A model generated the notes under the pieces. The model saw only the letters and a list, made by a program, of their open reading frames with translations, was not told the origin of the DNA and ran no database searches. A program made the translations under genes and the position numbers. A DNA stretch of 64,000 nt from Coriaria nepalensis (taxonomy: Eukaryota > Streptophyta > Magnoliopsida > Cucurbitales > Coriariaceae), in NCBI GenBank assembly GCA_027186245.1, contig CP114495.1:3177001-3241000 (forward strand). Direction: 5' to 3'. This document shows, piece after piece, positions 34,301 to 45,800 of the stretch. The stretch's first letter is position 1; every line of letters begins with the position of its first letter.

Positions 34301-37300
34301 CTAAATATAATCTCCTAATCAGTGACATTATTTGAGGTCAGTTGCAAGCACATACAGTTACTCATATGTCTGCAACTATTCAGATATGAGTTTCAACTTT
34401 CAACTATCCATTTGTACGTTATTTGATGAACTTTCATGTTCAAGATCAAATAAAGTTGAGATATGGAAGGTAGCCTAATCAGATGACATAACATGGCTCT
34501 AAATTTAATTAGTTTATCGAATTATAAATTGGATTACTAATGTCGATCAAGGAATTGGTTAATTTAGAGTAGAAATATATAGGCATGGTGGAAATCTTCA
34601 GCTATCATGCCTACCTTGTGGGTAATAGTTTTCTTATATATACATTTTATAAGTACTCTAGACTTCAAATATAGAAAACAAGTGAAAGGAGTTACCAATG
34701 AAGTTAATATATTATCATGTATATAGGTGATGAGGGTGACCATCATCATGAAGCACTGGTTCATGACACTGCTTTTGAACGTAAAGAATCTTTATCATGG
34801 AAAGAGGTTCTGGAGTCGTGTAAGACTTCATCAGGTCATGGGTCTCGTGAGAAAGAATCTTCAGCATATGAATATGTGAGTATTCACAAAGGTGATTAAG
34901 AATTTATGATGTTTCTGTGATTCATATTTTGGAGGTCCTAAACTATTATGAGATTCCACCTGGATTTTTAATAAAGTAATCGCAATTATATGTTATATTG
35001 ACCTTTCTCAATATTGTTTTTGTGCTGTAGCTTTTCTTATAAGCTGCATTCAATTAAGTGTTTACAAAATTGGATCCTACATCAATTCATTAGTTTTTTC
35101 ATCTTATGTCAGGGAAAGCCGCTATTTTCTTCAGGAAAAGTTACAGATGAAGAGTGTGAGAACCATTATTGGTTTGATTCTGGAGGAAATGCTGCAGAAA
35201 ATTGTATGGTTTCCTCTTGTACAACTCATATATTGAAGCAAAGTCTGCTTGATGCAACAGCACTGATACTCTGACTACTCATGTGTATACAGCGTCTCTA
35301 TTTCTTGAGAGCCACAAGTTTCCAGCATATTCTTCGGTGATAGGAACTCATGACATCAGTACTGAATACCGTTCAATGTTTTTAGACCAAGGCCAAGGAA
35401 TTCCCCTTGAATCAGATGCAAGTTTGACAATTGCACTGAAGCAGAAATTTACGATCCATGAAATATCACCGGAGTGGGGTTATGCCACTGAGTCTACAAA
35501 GGTACATACCCCATTTTTTTCTCTCACTATTGTGCTCTTGGACAAGTACTGAACTTCACAAGTTTCGTCAGTGGCATGCACTAATATTGAATGAGGATAA
35601 TCACTTTCGTCTCTTCTTTCACGTTTCCTTGAATCATTACTTTGAGCTTCTTGGGAAAATCTATCAAGTATAAAACAGATGCTAAATAAACATCTCTGGT
35701 CATTGCTACTGTGGTCATAGTTAATGCTAGGGCTGTGGATAAATGTCCTATAACTCACATGTACACCCTAGTTAATTTGTGTAGATGTTCAAATAGTCCT
35801 AGTTGGCCTCACTGACCATTTTCAATGTCTGATGATAAAAAATAATAAATAAACCCCGTGGACAAAAATATCAATGTTTTGCGTGGACCGTTCACTTGTA
35901 ATATGGGATACTATTTTTGGTACTCCATTACACCATTGTTTATCCAAATTCATTACTAGGGTGCATGAGTTCAACTAGAGTTTTGTATGTCCAAATTTGG
36001 TTTTAGACTCGAACTCTACCAATGTCTCAGTGTAGAGATTACTACACAATAAAAGGACTTATGCACAATATGGATTCTGCTCCCTTAGGGATAAATATGA
36101 ACAGGAGCAAAACCTCTCACCATTACATTAATTGTGCACAACATGGGTTATGCTTCTATTATTGAAAAGTAGTAATATGGGAAAAGATTTTTTTTTTTGG
36201 CCAAAGTAACAGATCTTGCATTAATCAAAGGTTTCAAAGTCTGACAGAAAATTTTCATTTAAAAGAAATTGTGAATATCAGTGTAGCTTCTTTCTCTTAT
36301 GATAGTTAAAAGTGATAAGTTTGATGGTTCACAATGCAGGTTATCATTGTTGGTTCTTTTCTCTGTGATCCATCAGAATCCTCATGGGCTTGCATGTTTG
36401 GTGATATCGAAGTTCCTCTTCAGATTGTTCAGGATGGTGTTGTCCGCTGTGAAGCTCCTCCACACCTTCCTGGGAAGGTGACTCTCTGCATTACTGCCTC
36501 CAATAGAGAGTCTTGCAGTGAAGTAAGAGAATTCAATTATCGAGCTAGCAATACTGTCTGTACTCGCTGTAATTCATCTTCAATAGAGGCTACTAAGAGC
36601 CCAGAAGAGTTGTTATTACTTGTCAGGCTCACCCAGATGCTTCTGACTGACTCGTCAACCCGGAAAGGTGAGCATGGAGATGAACATTTGAGAAAACTGA
36701 GAGATAATGATGATTCTTGGAGTTATGTGATCGGGACTCTTTTAGTTGACATTGGAACTTCTTCCAATACCATTTATTTTCTTCTGGAAGAACTTCTAAA
36801 AGACAGGTTACAACAGTGGCTTTCTTCCAGAACTGAGGTTGAAGATGATCAGAATGGCTGTTTCTTGTCCAAGAAAGATCAAAGCATAATACATTTGGTT
36901 GCTGGACTAGGTTTTGAGTGGGCCTTAAACCCAATTCTCAGTTGTGGAGTTAGTGTAGATTTCCGTGACATTACTGGGTGGACTGCTCTACATTGGGCTT
37001 CACGCTTTGGAAGGTAATAGAAAATTCCAATTCTCAGTTGTATTTGTATTCCCGTCTCTTTGTTTCAGTTGAAAGATGTGGTACTAGAGCACCCAAAAGG
37101 AAAATAATATCTATTTAAAATACGGGTCTCAGATACAGTAGATAAAAAGCATAATTATATACATTAGATGATTATAGGAGACTACAGGAAAGAGCAAGAA
37201 GAGACGTAAATCTATTCTCTATCTCTGAAGAAGAGATGTCTACTATAGAAACGAGCAAGAAGAGAGAGAATTAAGAAGTGATCTGACCCTTAAATTTTGT

Positions 37301-38908
37301 AGCTTAAAAAATCTTCCTCACATAAAAGACTAGAGGAGAATTTATGTAGAGAAGACTAGGCATAAGCATATACAATTAGAATTTTGTGGTAATTTAGTCC
37401 GATTGCCTGGGTTCCTCAATCTCTTTTAGCTGAATCTTAGCCCCTTACTTTTTATGCAACACAAATGAAAGCTGGATGCCATATTTATTTTTCATGTTTT
37501 GATTGCTGTTTTTTATTTTTTTCCGGTCATAGGGAGAAAATGGTTGCTGCCCTTATAGCTTCCGGTGCATCAGCTGGGGCAGTGACAGATCCAAGTAATC
37601 AAGACCCAAATGGTAAAACACCCGCCTCAATTGCAGCATCTAGTGGCCACAAAGGTCTCGCCGGTTATCTCTCAGAGGTTGCACTAACTAGCCATCTATC
37701 ATCCCTCACACTCGTGGAAAGCGAGTTTTCCAAAGGCTCTGCGGAGGTAGAAGCAGAAAGAACAGTAAATAGCATCTCAAATGCGAACAGCCTCTCTTCC
37801 AATGAGGATCAGCTCTCTCTTAAGGATACACTGGCTGCTGTTAGGAACGCTTCTCAGGCTGCTGCTCGAATTCAATCTGCATTTCGGGCACATTCTTTCA
37901 GAAGGCGACAAGAAAGAGACTCAAGTAGAGATGAGTATGGAATTGATTCAAATGACCTTCAAGGCCTCTCTGCTATCTCAAAGCTATCCTTTCGCAACTC
38001 AAGGGAGCACAACACAGCTGCTCTATCCATTCAAAAGAAGTTTCGAGGTTGGAAGGGTCGAAAAGATTTCTTATCATTCCGCCAGAAAGTTGTAAAGATT
38101 CAGGTACCACATGTTTCTCTAGAAAGGACTCTTTTTTAAGTTGTTCAATGTGGTTTGTATCAAACTGTGTTATTATTTATATATGAACCAAGGAAGGGAA
38201 AACGACCCTTATATTAAACTGTGTTATAATTTCTATATGATTATTGATGTTTTTGGACAGGCTCATGTGAGGGGTTATCAGGTTAGGAAGCATTACAAAG
38301 TGATCTGTTGGGCAGTTGGGATTCTTGATAAGGTTGTGCTGAGGTGGAGAAGGAAAGGAGTTGGTTTAAGAGGCTTTAGGCATGAGACAGAGTCGATTGA
38401 TGAAAGTGAAGATGAAGACATTATCAAGGTGTTCCGTAAACAGAATGTGGAAGGAGCGATAGATGAAGCTGTCTCAAGGGTCCTGTCCATGGCGGAATCT
38501 CCAGAGGCTCGTCAGCAATATAGTCGCATGCTTGAAAGATATCGCCAAGCTAAGGTAAATGTATTAGCCTTATTAGGCAACGAATGAGCTGGAAAATCAG
38601 TAAATTAGAAATTTTGATTTTGTCTTTCCCTCTGTTCATTCCAGAATTTCTGATAACTTTTGGTATGGATAATTAGAAGGAATAAAACATTAGATAATAT
38701 CAATCAGTCAGCCTCTAAGCCATCCTGGCTGCTGCATATTGTTTCATGTGATTAGATTTTTATTTTATTATTATTTTTTAATCATTTAAAGTTCCGTTGA
38801 ACTGTTTTGCAGGCTGAACTTATTGGCTCCGGTGGTGAAGCAGTTGCATCAAATTCTCTTGGTGATGTTTATCAAATGGAAGATGACGATATATATCCGA
38901 TAATATAG
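22349..38908 (+). CDS. CAMTA4: Calmodulin-binding transcription activator, CAMTA4-like
   Basis: Exons: 22349-22361, 22686-22811, 22914-23029, 24769-24857, 25128-25173, 33810-34254, 34727-34875, 35113-35501 (interrupted, see below), 36340-37013, 37533-38103, 38261-38554, 38813-38908. The first five exons encode the CG-1 DNA-binding domain ([51 protein letters not shown]). Later come the IPT/TIG domain ([16 protein letters not shown]), ankyrin repeats ([19 protein letters not shown]), IQ motifs ([37 protein letters not shown]) and the calmodulin-binding helix ([18 protein letters not shown]). CAMTAs are nuclear activators that bind CGCG-box DNA and respond to Ca2+/calmodulin. Order and sequence fit Arabidopsis CAMTA4. 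In exon 8 the frame is lost near 35255. Either a base is missing, or a short GT-AG intron at 35204-35292 is removed, which restores the frame and gives about 972 residues. Intron 5 is 8.6 kb because of retrotransposons. Confidence 0.9.
23030..24768 (+). other. CAMTA4-like intron 3 with unexplained protein-like stretches
   Basis: This 1.7 kb intron holds several high-complexity open stretches on the plus strand. One is about 100 codons open (23054-23359), with phrases such as [20 protein letters not shown] and [13 protein letters not shown]. Other pieces follow near 23400-23580 and 23960-24075 ([19 protein letters not shown]) in differing frames, and near 24460-24550 a short Gly/Arg-rich tail. 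They read more like decayed coding sequence than intron noise and may be an old processed pseudogene. I do not recognise the family. Confidence 0.35.
25659..25787 (-). repeat. 3' LTR of the outer copia element
   Basis: 129 bp, aligned with 33554-33680 over its whole length with scattered mismatches. The terminal TG and CA have each lost one base of identity. Followed internally by the tract that reads CTTGAGGGGAAG on the element's strand, the polypurine tract. Confidence 0.8.
25795..28139 (-). pseudogene. pol remains of the outer copia element (protease end, integrase, reverse transcriptase)
   Basis: Reading leftward: the end of the protease (upstream codons near 28170 read a [14 protein letters not shown] active-site region, with the catalytic-site Gly altered), pre-integrase and integrase (27877-27254, with [19 protein letters not shown] and [12 protein letters not shown]), a linker, then reverse transcriptase (26466-25795) with [12 protein letters not shown] and the catalytic YVDDIV. 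Frame breaks separate the blocks. The RT reading runs into a sequence, around [12 protein letters not shown], that in related elements follows RNase H. The RNase H domain has therefore been deleted. Canonical plant copia order (integrase before RT) fixes the superfamily. Confidence 0.85.
28332..28540 (-). repeat. 3' LTR of the inner copia element
   Basis: About 209 bp, matching 32839-33026 with few differences; the first bases GGTT correspond to TGTC in the other copy. It ends near GATGTCCA, just before the polypurine tract (28547-28558). The exact ends are uncertain by a few bases. Confidence 0.75.
28595..32330 (-). pseudogene. gag-pol of the inner copia element, disrupted by frame breaks
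   Basis: Reading leftward from 32330: gag core (32330-31902) with the [13 protein letters not shown] capsid segment, protease with DSGASNHMT (about 31680-31620), pre-integrase with [10 protein letters not shown] and CDSCKLGKS (31555-31034), integrase core with [13 protein letters not shown] and SGGEYLS (31027-30791), the integrase tail and linker (30761-30020), reverse transcriptase (29994-29530) with [13 protein letters not shown], and RNase H (29158-28595) with [10 protein letters not shown] and KHIEVDCH. All copia domains are present in canonical order, but at least six frame changes or stops break the polyprotein, so it cannot be translated as one product. Confidence 0.85.
32827..32838 (-). 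other. Primer binding site of the inner copia element
   Basis: On the minus strand this reads TGGTATCAGAGC, complementary to the 3' end of plant initiator Met-tRNA. It directly abuts the LTR beginning at 32839. Confidence 0.85.
32839..33026 (-). repeat. 5' LTR of the inner copia element, shortened at its outer end
   Basis: Begins with TGTCAAAGG next to the primer site and matches 28332-28525. After ATGGA the homology stops, whereas the left copy continues for about 15-20 bases. The missing part is the outer tip of U3. Confidence 0.75.
33027..33419 (-). pseudogene. gag remnant of the outer copia element with zinc knuckle
   Basis: An open minus-strand stretch contains a CCHC zinc knuckle, [14 protein letters not shown], followed by basic residues, and is cut by the inner element. 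Only about 120 bases separate it from the primer site at 33542, far too little for a normal gag, so the capsid part is deleted. Confidence 0.7.
33542..33553 (-). other. Primer binding site of the outer copia element
   Basis: Reads TGGTATCAGAGC on the minus strand, identical to the inner element's site, and abuts the LTR starting at 33554. Confidence 0.85.
33554..33680 (-). repeat. 5' LTR of the outer copia element
   Basis: 127 bp, starting TGTTATATGAGATGG and ending GCTAACA (TG...CA on the plus strand). It aligns along its length with 25659-25787. Confidence 0.8.
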
Positions 38909-39607
38909 TTGGTTATTTCGACTATCTAGCCTTCGATTCTCTCCTCTCTTCTCGACTGATTCTTAACTTCTCCTGCTAAATATAAATTTTATGGGTTTTT
39001 AGTTTGTGTATAGAAAAATCCAGGTTTGATAGTTCGTAGTTACTAAAATGTTGTTATCATATGTTTTTTAGTATATTGGTTCAGTTGATGCAGCTTGGTA
39101 TATATAGTATATAGTATATGGTGTGTACTTGCCTCTTGCCTGGGGCTGTTTGGGACGAACTGTAAGGTATAGCCTATCGATAATGGTGAAGCAAAACTAA
39201 ATTGTTCGTTTATGAATTAACTTGGTATTTGTTGTTAATAAATATGTATAATTTTTTTATAATATTTATAGGTACGATATAAGAATATCTTTCCTAACAG
39301 AAATACATATGAAATAGTCTTTATATATAAATAAGCTGCTTAGACAATGTCATTAATCTGACAGATCCAGTCATTTACTTAGGACAATCTTGATTAACTC
39401 ACCTACTAGAACTAAAAGGGATAAAAGTCTTTATATATAATAACGGAAGAAAGCAAGCAACATGTTTTATCAACTTTCAAACAACCACAACCAGGAGATA
39501 AGCATCAAAATAGAACCAGAAGGTAACGAACGGAACTAAAAGAGTTGTGGTAAACTGGATAATAATTCCTTGATTGAAATCTATGGTTGAACTTTCATCA
39601 CTTCAGT
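38909..39607. other. 3' flanks between CAMTA4-like and the first NTF2 gene
   Basis: The two genes converge here. The first few hundred bases are the likely CAMTA4-like 3' UTR and the last about 100 bases the NTF2 3' UTR. No further gene was seen. Confidence 0.5.
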
Positions 39608-41733
39608 TCAGGCATAGTTCAGCCTAAATATGTCATTGAACACGTAAAAGCTTCCCTGTGGAGTTGGCATCAAATGGAACATCTGTGGGACATAAAACAT
39701 GACCATAAACTCTTTGTAAGTAATATGAATAAACAAAAAGCACAAAAAGCGTATGGAAATGAGTGAATACATGACCATGAGGATACCTGGAAAGCATACA
39801 TGTTTTAAATAGGAATTGGAAATGGAAATGTAAACAGCAAAAAGGAGAACAAATTTAAAATCATTTAGGGGCAAAACCTGTGCAGTAGATTATGTCGAGC
39901 CTTGGACATGTGCCTAATTAAATTCTTCTGCAGATATTACGTAAAAATACTATTCTCATCCTTCCAGTCCACTATGCTTCTAACGTTTGTAAGGGGCAAG
40001 TACTCTTTTTTTTATTGTTGTGGTATCTCATGAAACATGTAACATCTATAATCCAAATCAGATAAGGTAAAGGGCAACAGAAGTGTAATGTGGCAACTTA
40101 AACTAACGTTGTCGTGGACATCTAGACTGAAAAAAAAAAAAAAAAAAACCATGCATCAATATAGAATCCAGGACAAATCAAACACATGGATAATGAGATT
40201 TGGAGAGGCTCGATCATGAGATGCAACAGTCTAGCACACCAATTTAGATGGTAGCATAACATCTACCATTATGCTGGTGGCATAAACTTGAAAGTCAACT
40301 GCTTCAATACTATACATCTGATGCAGGTCAAGAGTGAACAAATTAAGCTAATCGCTATGCTAAACACGGCACTGAGCCTTATGTCATTGACAGAGTCAAC
40401 GAGTTTCAGCATAGGGAACATGTCAAACAAAAAATATCAAAATGTAACTAGGAAGGTAAATTCAAATAATTATCATCATGTGGAAGAATGAAGGCCTGGT
40501 TAAGGACAAGAACAGTAAGTGGTCACAGGAAGGTAGAGAACGCCAATGATGTTATTGACCCAGAAGAGAACCGAAGATATTAAATATTTTGGCATAGTAA
40601 ATAAATTATATGAAACAGAATTTGAGCTCAATTGAAGTAAGGAAATCGATTAATTATTCTAATGTTAACCATTCCAAATTTCTCTTGTCCAACCAAAGAA
40701 ATATTGAAACAAAGAAGAAATATTTGATTTAATTTTTTAAAAAAACATGTAACTTAATATAACTCAATTTAAGGAAACATTATCACTCTTCAAATTTCAC
40801 AAATGCCTGTTTCAAGCTTGTTAGGCCACTCAAAAGAAACACTTGTTATGCAAAGTGGTTAACCAAATATGCTTCAAAAATACTAGGGTAAAAGTTAAGA
40901 AGAAATAAATAAATAAATCAAATGCGATGGAGAATGAAGCAAGAGAACAACACTACAATTAGAAGTAAATACATCTACAGCCAAAATTAGAAAAGAAAAG
41001 AAAAAGTCCAAACAGGAGATCTAACAGGAATGACCAGCTCGAAGAAAGACACATAAATCTTGATGGATAGCGGAATGGACAAGAGGAAAACAAAGGATTA
41101 GCTCTCCAATTTACATGAAGCAATAAACCTTAACATACAATTCTAATTTGAGAATTTGAAACCATGTGTACTATCCAGATTCAAACTGCAACTGCTAGTA
41201 GATCAAACCACTGCATCTTGAACTTTTGCATCCAAATTGAAGGATGAAAAGGTAAAACTTACTAAGGCCGTGGAAGCACATCAAAAGATCCAACATCTAA
41301 GAATGATACGCACACAGAGCAAAGTACAAAACCCGAACACATAGCACCGTGTGCAACGATCTCCAGTTAATGGCAGAGCTGATAAATCACATGAAATGTA
41401 GAAAATAAAAGAAAAATACTTTAACGGGATAAGAACCTGGCTGAACTTGAGAGCGTGTTGTTCGCCGGCAAGTTGGAGATTTCCACTGACGAATACGAGC
41501 ATACCACCAGCGGGACCAGAAGGCTGGCAATCAACGGTGGAGATACTGTGCTTGCACTGCTGGAAGGGAAGGCCGGTGAGCTTCGTTACGATGTTCTGTG
41601 AGCCTTGAATTTTCTGACCTTCAAAGGTCAGCATGGAGCCTTCCTGGTAGAGATTCGCTAATCCAGCTCGATTCGAATCGAAAGTGGAGTAGTAGTGCTC
41701 CACAAAGGCCCTCGCCACGGCGTCTGGATCCAT
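39608..41733 (-). CDS. NTF2: Nuclear transport factor 2 (NTF2), tandem copy A
   Basis: Two coding exons, 41733-41437 and 39682-39608, give 123 residues, the usual NTF2 length. The N-terminus (MDPDAVARAFVEHYYSTFD) and the middle (LTFEGQKIQGSQNIVTKL, LPFQQCKHSISTVD, GGMLVFVSGNLQLAGE) are typical NTF2. The second exon adds MFHLMPTPQGSFYVFNDIFR. NTF2 is a small homodimer that binds RanGDP and FG-nucleoporins and returns Ran to the nucleus. The single 1.75 kb intron begins CAG/GTTCTT, a weak donor, and the other copy uses GTATAG at the same position. Copy B starts 0.75 kb upstream on the same strand. The two first exons are nearly identical (for example Ser versus Val in DSN/DVN), which indicates a recent duplication. 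Confidence 0.95.
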
Positions 41734-42483
41734 GGTGATCTCCTTCTTCTTTCTATCCTACCGCGCCGCTGCAACTGATCCCTTACCCGCCCCTCCGCCT
41801 TCGAGGGAGAAGAGAACTTATATGAGAAATCTGAGGGGAGGGAGAGAGACAGATTGGAGAAGCGATTTATTGCTCAAAAACCCACTTTATATTATTAGGT
41901 AAACTACCTTTGACTCCCTCAACTTCGGTTTATTTCTCAGAAACCACTATGTATTAGTTAAATTACTTTTGACTCCCTCAACTTAAATATTATTCCTTAA
42001 TTCACTGATTCTTAATTGAGACAATTTCGTCCTGGAAGTTAATATTATATTTTTATGTTTAGTCAAAAAAAATTTAAGAATTTGATTCTTCCCCAAGGCA
42101 GATGGAATTGGTTTTGTGTCAATTTTGTACAATATAGTATGCTAAAGGGGCTATATTGAGTTTTGAGATAATTTGAGGGTGTCATGCTCATTTTGAAACT
42201 TAACAAAGAAATTAGAAAAGACTGTAACAAAAAGTAAAAGAATGATACTAGAGAAGTGGAATCAAGAATTTCATAAAATAAAATAAAAGGTAACTTAAAT
42301 AGTAATCTTCATCAGAAAAAGAACGCATATTTCTTTCATTTCAAGACATCATTACCAAGCCAGATTTTCAAGGCTAAGGAGGAGGCACAAAATCATACAT
42401 AAAACATGTCGTTGAACACGTAAAAGCTTATAGAAGGTACATAAAACAAAGTTTATAACAGGAAAATTGGTAATTGATTCACT
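41734..42483. other. Spacer between the tandem NTF2 genes
   Basis: Promoter and 5' UTR of copy A (to about 41900) and 3' flank of copy B. It contains a 24-base piece of NTF2 exon 2 at 42406-42429. No other gene. Confidence 0.6.
42406..42429 (-). repeat. Exon fragment of NTF2 copy B, duplicated 100 bp downstream
   Basis: The 24 bases at 42406-42429 are identical to 42506-42529 inside exon 2 of copy B, offset by exactly 100. The fragment lies in the 3' flank, has no splice site, and is not translated. Confidence 0.85.
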
Positions 42484-44680
42484 TCAGGCATAATTCAACC
42501 TAAATATGTCGTTGAACACGTAAAAGCTTCCTTGTGGAGTCGGCATCAAATGGAACATCTGTTGGACACAACACATGAACATAAACTCTTTGTACGTATA
42601 ACGAAAAGAAATAAATAAATATAAAGGAAGTATAATCAGACAGTGTGAGTAGACACTAAGAGTACAGTTGGTTCATTAAGAGCCAAGTACACAAATTTAA
42701 GAAGGTAAACATAGAACAGTATACTGACTTTTAAAAATGCAGAAAGGATGCCACACCCTTATGGACGACAGCCATACATGACTGCCGAGGTGACAAGCAT
42801 TCTAAGGAAGTTTGACTACAGTTCCCAGTCCTTCTAAGCTGAGCAATCTTATCACCACGAGATCCCATACCCTACCATATGTGCCAGGAAACTGCCATCT
42901 AAAATACAATGTTCATTGCCTACAAAAACTAGCTTCTATCAATGACTTTTCCCTCTTATCGCTAGAACTTTTTAAGTTTTAAATAAATTCAATTACTAAC
43001 ACATAATAATTTTAATTACATATTGACAAAGGAAAAGTTTACTGTTAACACGATGCATACATAACACCACAACCCCCCGCCCCTCCTCCCTCTCTCCTTT
43101 CCCCGCTCCCTATCCTTGAATAATTCATATTTCACATTCAGTACAGATACAACCAGAAACCTAACCTTACAAATAGAGTGGAAGTGGGAACTGCAATACT
43201 AACTAACAATTGAATCACTTCACCGAACATATTCTTCGAATTCCAGCACTTAGAAAATACTAGAAAGCAGAAACAGCTTCATCAAACACAAAATAGATGT
43301 TTTCTAGTGCAATGAATATATTTCACTTCCTCACAATTCTCACCTCCCCCGATATTGAAGCTACTCTAGAAATTGGTTAAATCCTAATTAAACAAATGTC
43401 AAGGAATATGTAGTACATCCTTAATCATTCACATCAAGAGCAGGAACATTCGCTTACAAAATATAACCAAAGCCTGGTTAAAGGCAAGAACGCAGAACAT
43501 CGAGCAGGCTCATGGAGAGCTAGATACGGACAATAACCATATTGATCCAGAATATTCACAGATATAATAATAGCTTAGTCTAGTTAAAAATAAATAAAAA
43601 TCATGAAACTCAATTTAAGCAAAGAAATTAAAAATTCTCCTCTTGTGCCCCAAGGAAATCTTGAAAAGAAGACAACAATTATTTGGTTTAATAAACAAAC
43701 GAATCCTGACCTAAAACAAAACTAAATTTTTGTAAAGAAGACAAGTGCCTGTCTCAAAATTCTGCTGGCCACGCCAATCAAAGACGTACCATGCAAATTA
43801 GTTATCCAAATACTACTTGAGAGTAATAGGGTGAGAGGATAAACGATAATCAAAGGAGCATCATAACTCTAACCTACTAATGTCTTATTAATAAACTAGC
43901 AAGTGCAATACCAGATTAAGTTGTTTCCGTAGCTATATTTCAAATGCCATAGAGAATGAAGCAGTAGGTCTTAAATGTTAATGATGCAATCATGACATGT
44001 TTCTACACTAGCTTGAAGAAAAGTCGTGCATAAATCTTGATCGATAGCATAAATCGTCAAAGGAAACAAAACATTAAATCACCCATCAAAACAAAAATTC
44101 TTGATCAAGTTTTGAAATCATAAGTTACAATCCAGATTTAAAAAAATGTAGATCAAACATTATCTACACGAGAAGTCGAGCACTCCATTTTTAAACTTTG
44201 GCATCGAATTTGAAGCTTAACAATGAGGACATTAGATACACAGAGATTTAAGTAACCGACTCCGTAAAGGATCATCACGAAAATCAAATATCTATGAAAT
44301 GATACGCTCCTAAAATAAATTATAAGACCCCTAAAACAGAAGTAACAAAAATCTCAAAACAATCACATGAAATTAAACTATACCTGGCTGAACTTGAGAG
44401 CGTGTTGTTCGCCGGCGAGTTGGAGATTGCCGCTGACGAAGACGAGCATTCCACCGGCGGGACCAGAAGGCTGGAAATCAACGGTCGAGATACTGTGCTT
44501 GCACTGCTGGAAAGGAAGGCCGGTGAGCTTGGCTACGATATTCTGCGAGCCTTGAATTTTCTGACCTTCGAAGGTCAACATGGAGCCTTCCTGGTAGAGA
44601 TTCGCCAATCCAGCTCGATTCACATCGAAAGTGGAGTAGTAGTGCTCCACAAAGGCTCTCGCAACAGCGTCTGGATCCAT
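42484..44680 (-). CDS. NTF2: Nuclear transport factor 2 (NTF2), tandem copy B
   Basis: Exons 44680-44384 and 42558-42484, again 99 plus 24 codons, 123 residues, collinear with copy A and with the same intron position after the Ser-Gln codons. It carries the same NTF2 fold sequence and the same C-terminal MFHLMPTPQGSFYVFNDIFR. Its intron (1.83 kb) retains recognisable homology with that of copy A, for example GCCTGGTTAA.GGCAAGAAC-like blocks at about 43473 and about 40496, so the whole gene was duplicated and not just the coding part. Both copies look intact and are probably both functional in Ran import; the sequence gives no sign of specialisation. The donor here is CAG/GTATAG, better than that of copy A. 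Confidence 0.95.
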
Positions 44681-45800
44681 GGTGATCTCCTCCTCCTCCT
44701 TGTCCGATTTCGCGCCGCAACGTGAAAGATTGCAGAAGGAGAATCTATATGAGAGAGGGAATGAGAGAGCGAGAGAGAGAAGAGAGTAGCGTTTTCCTCG
44801 GTTGTGTGTTGTGAGAAATTGAAAATGAGAATTTAAATATAATCACGAAATATCGACCCATACGGACCCTGGGCTGATCAGGCTCGTTAGAGATCGGTTA
44901 TTATAGTCCACTCATCGGCCTAGATCCGTTGCTTCATTCTGCTCTTTGGAAAGCCCAAGCCCACTAACAAACCGATAAGGCCATTCCGGGTCAACCATTG
45001 CAGTGCTATAGATAGAACAGTTTGCATATTATATAGATCATGTGTATGTAGAGAGAAGAACAGTAACATGTACAAATCAGACAAAAATCATGAAATTTTC
45101 TCAATATTGACAAACTATTTACTTGCACCTCAAGTCTCAACGAGCTTGAAAATCACCTAAACATGAGTAATAATAGTAGACATTGATCATGTTTATTACA
45201 CTCGGAAATGTATTGCCGGCCGCCCTCCTCGAGAATCTGTCCTCAACTAATCTTTCAATGGGATCATCAATCTCTATAATACAAGGAGAATGATCAGTGA
45301 GGAAGTTTGTTTTTTATACAAGGAGAATAGGATGTAAGTAGAACATTCTAAGTTCTATAACACACCCAGCAGGCCTCTCACTATCCACTCCGCCGAGTCG
45401 GATCAAAATCGAAATCTTAAATCTTAGTTACATTCGAAGATCTTCTTGTGCTTACTGAAAGAATGGAAGAATATTCAAGAGGCTTATACAAGGGACCCCA
45501 CCTATATAGCAAGGGAAGATCCACCCGGTTTCTATCCGAAACGACCAATGAAAGCATATCTACAACTATTTACACTCCTGCAAAAATTCTGTTTTCCCGG
45601 AGAAAAGAATTATCAAGCATGGCAAAGAGTCAACATACAGATGAGCAAATATTTACCCAAAAAAAGCTTAGGATTATGCTCTGAAGACCTTACCCTTATG
45701 AGAAGTATCAAACCATGTTTAAGCATCTACGCCAACATCCATCCGAGAAGCAACAGCGATAATGCTTTTGTCATCAGCATGGCCCACATACATGTACTCC
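44681..45800. other. Promoter of NTF2 copy B and 3' flank of AHK3-like
   Basis: GA-rich 5' UTR at about 44690-44800, then a promoter region with GGCCC/AAGCCCA-type words common in housekeeping plant genes at about 44900-44990. From about 45150 it is the 3' flank of the histidine kinase. A long plus-strand open frame from 45446 overlaps the kinase and is a shadow. Confidence 0.5.
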
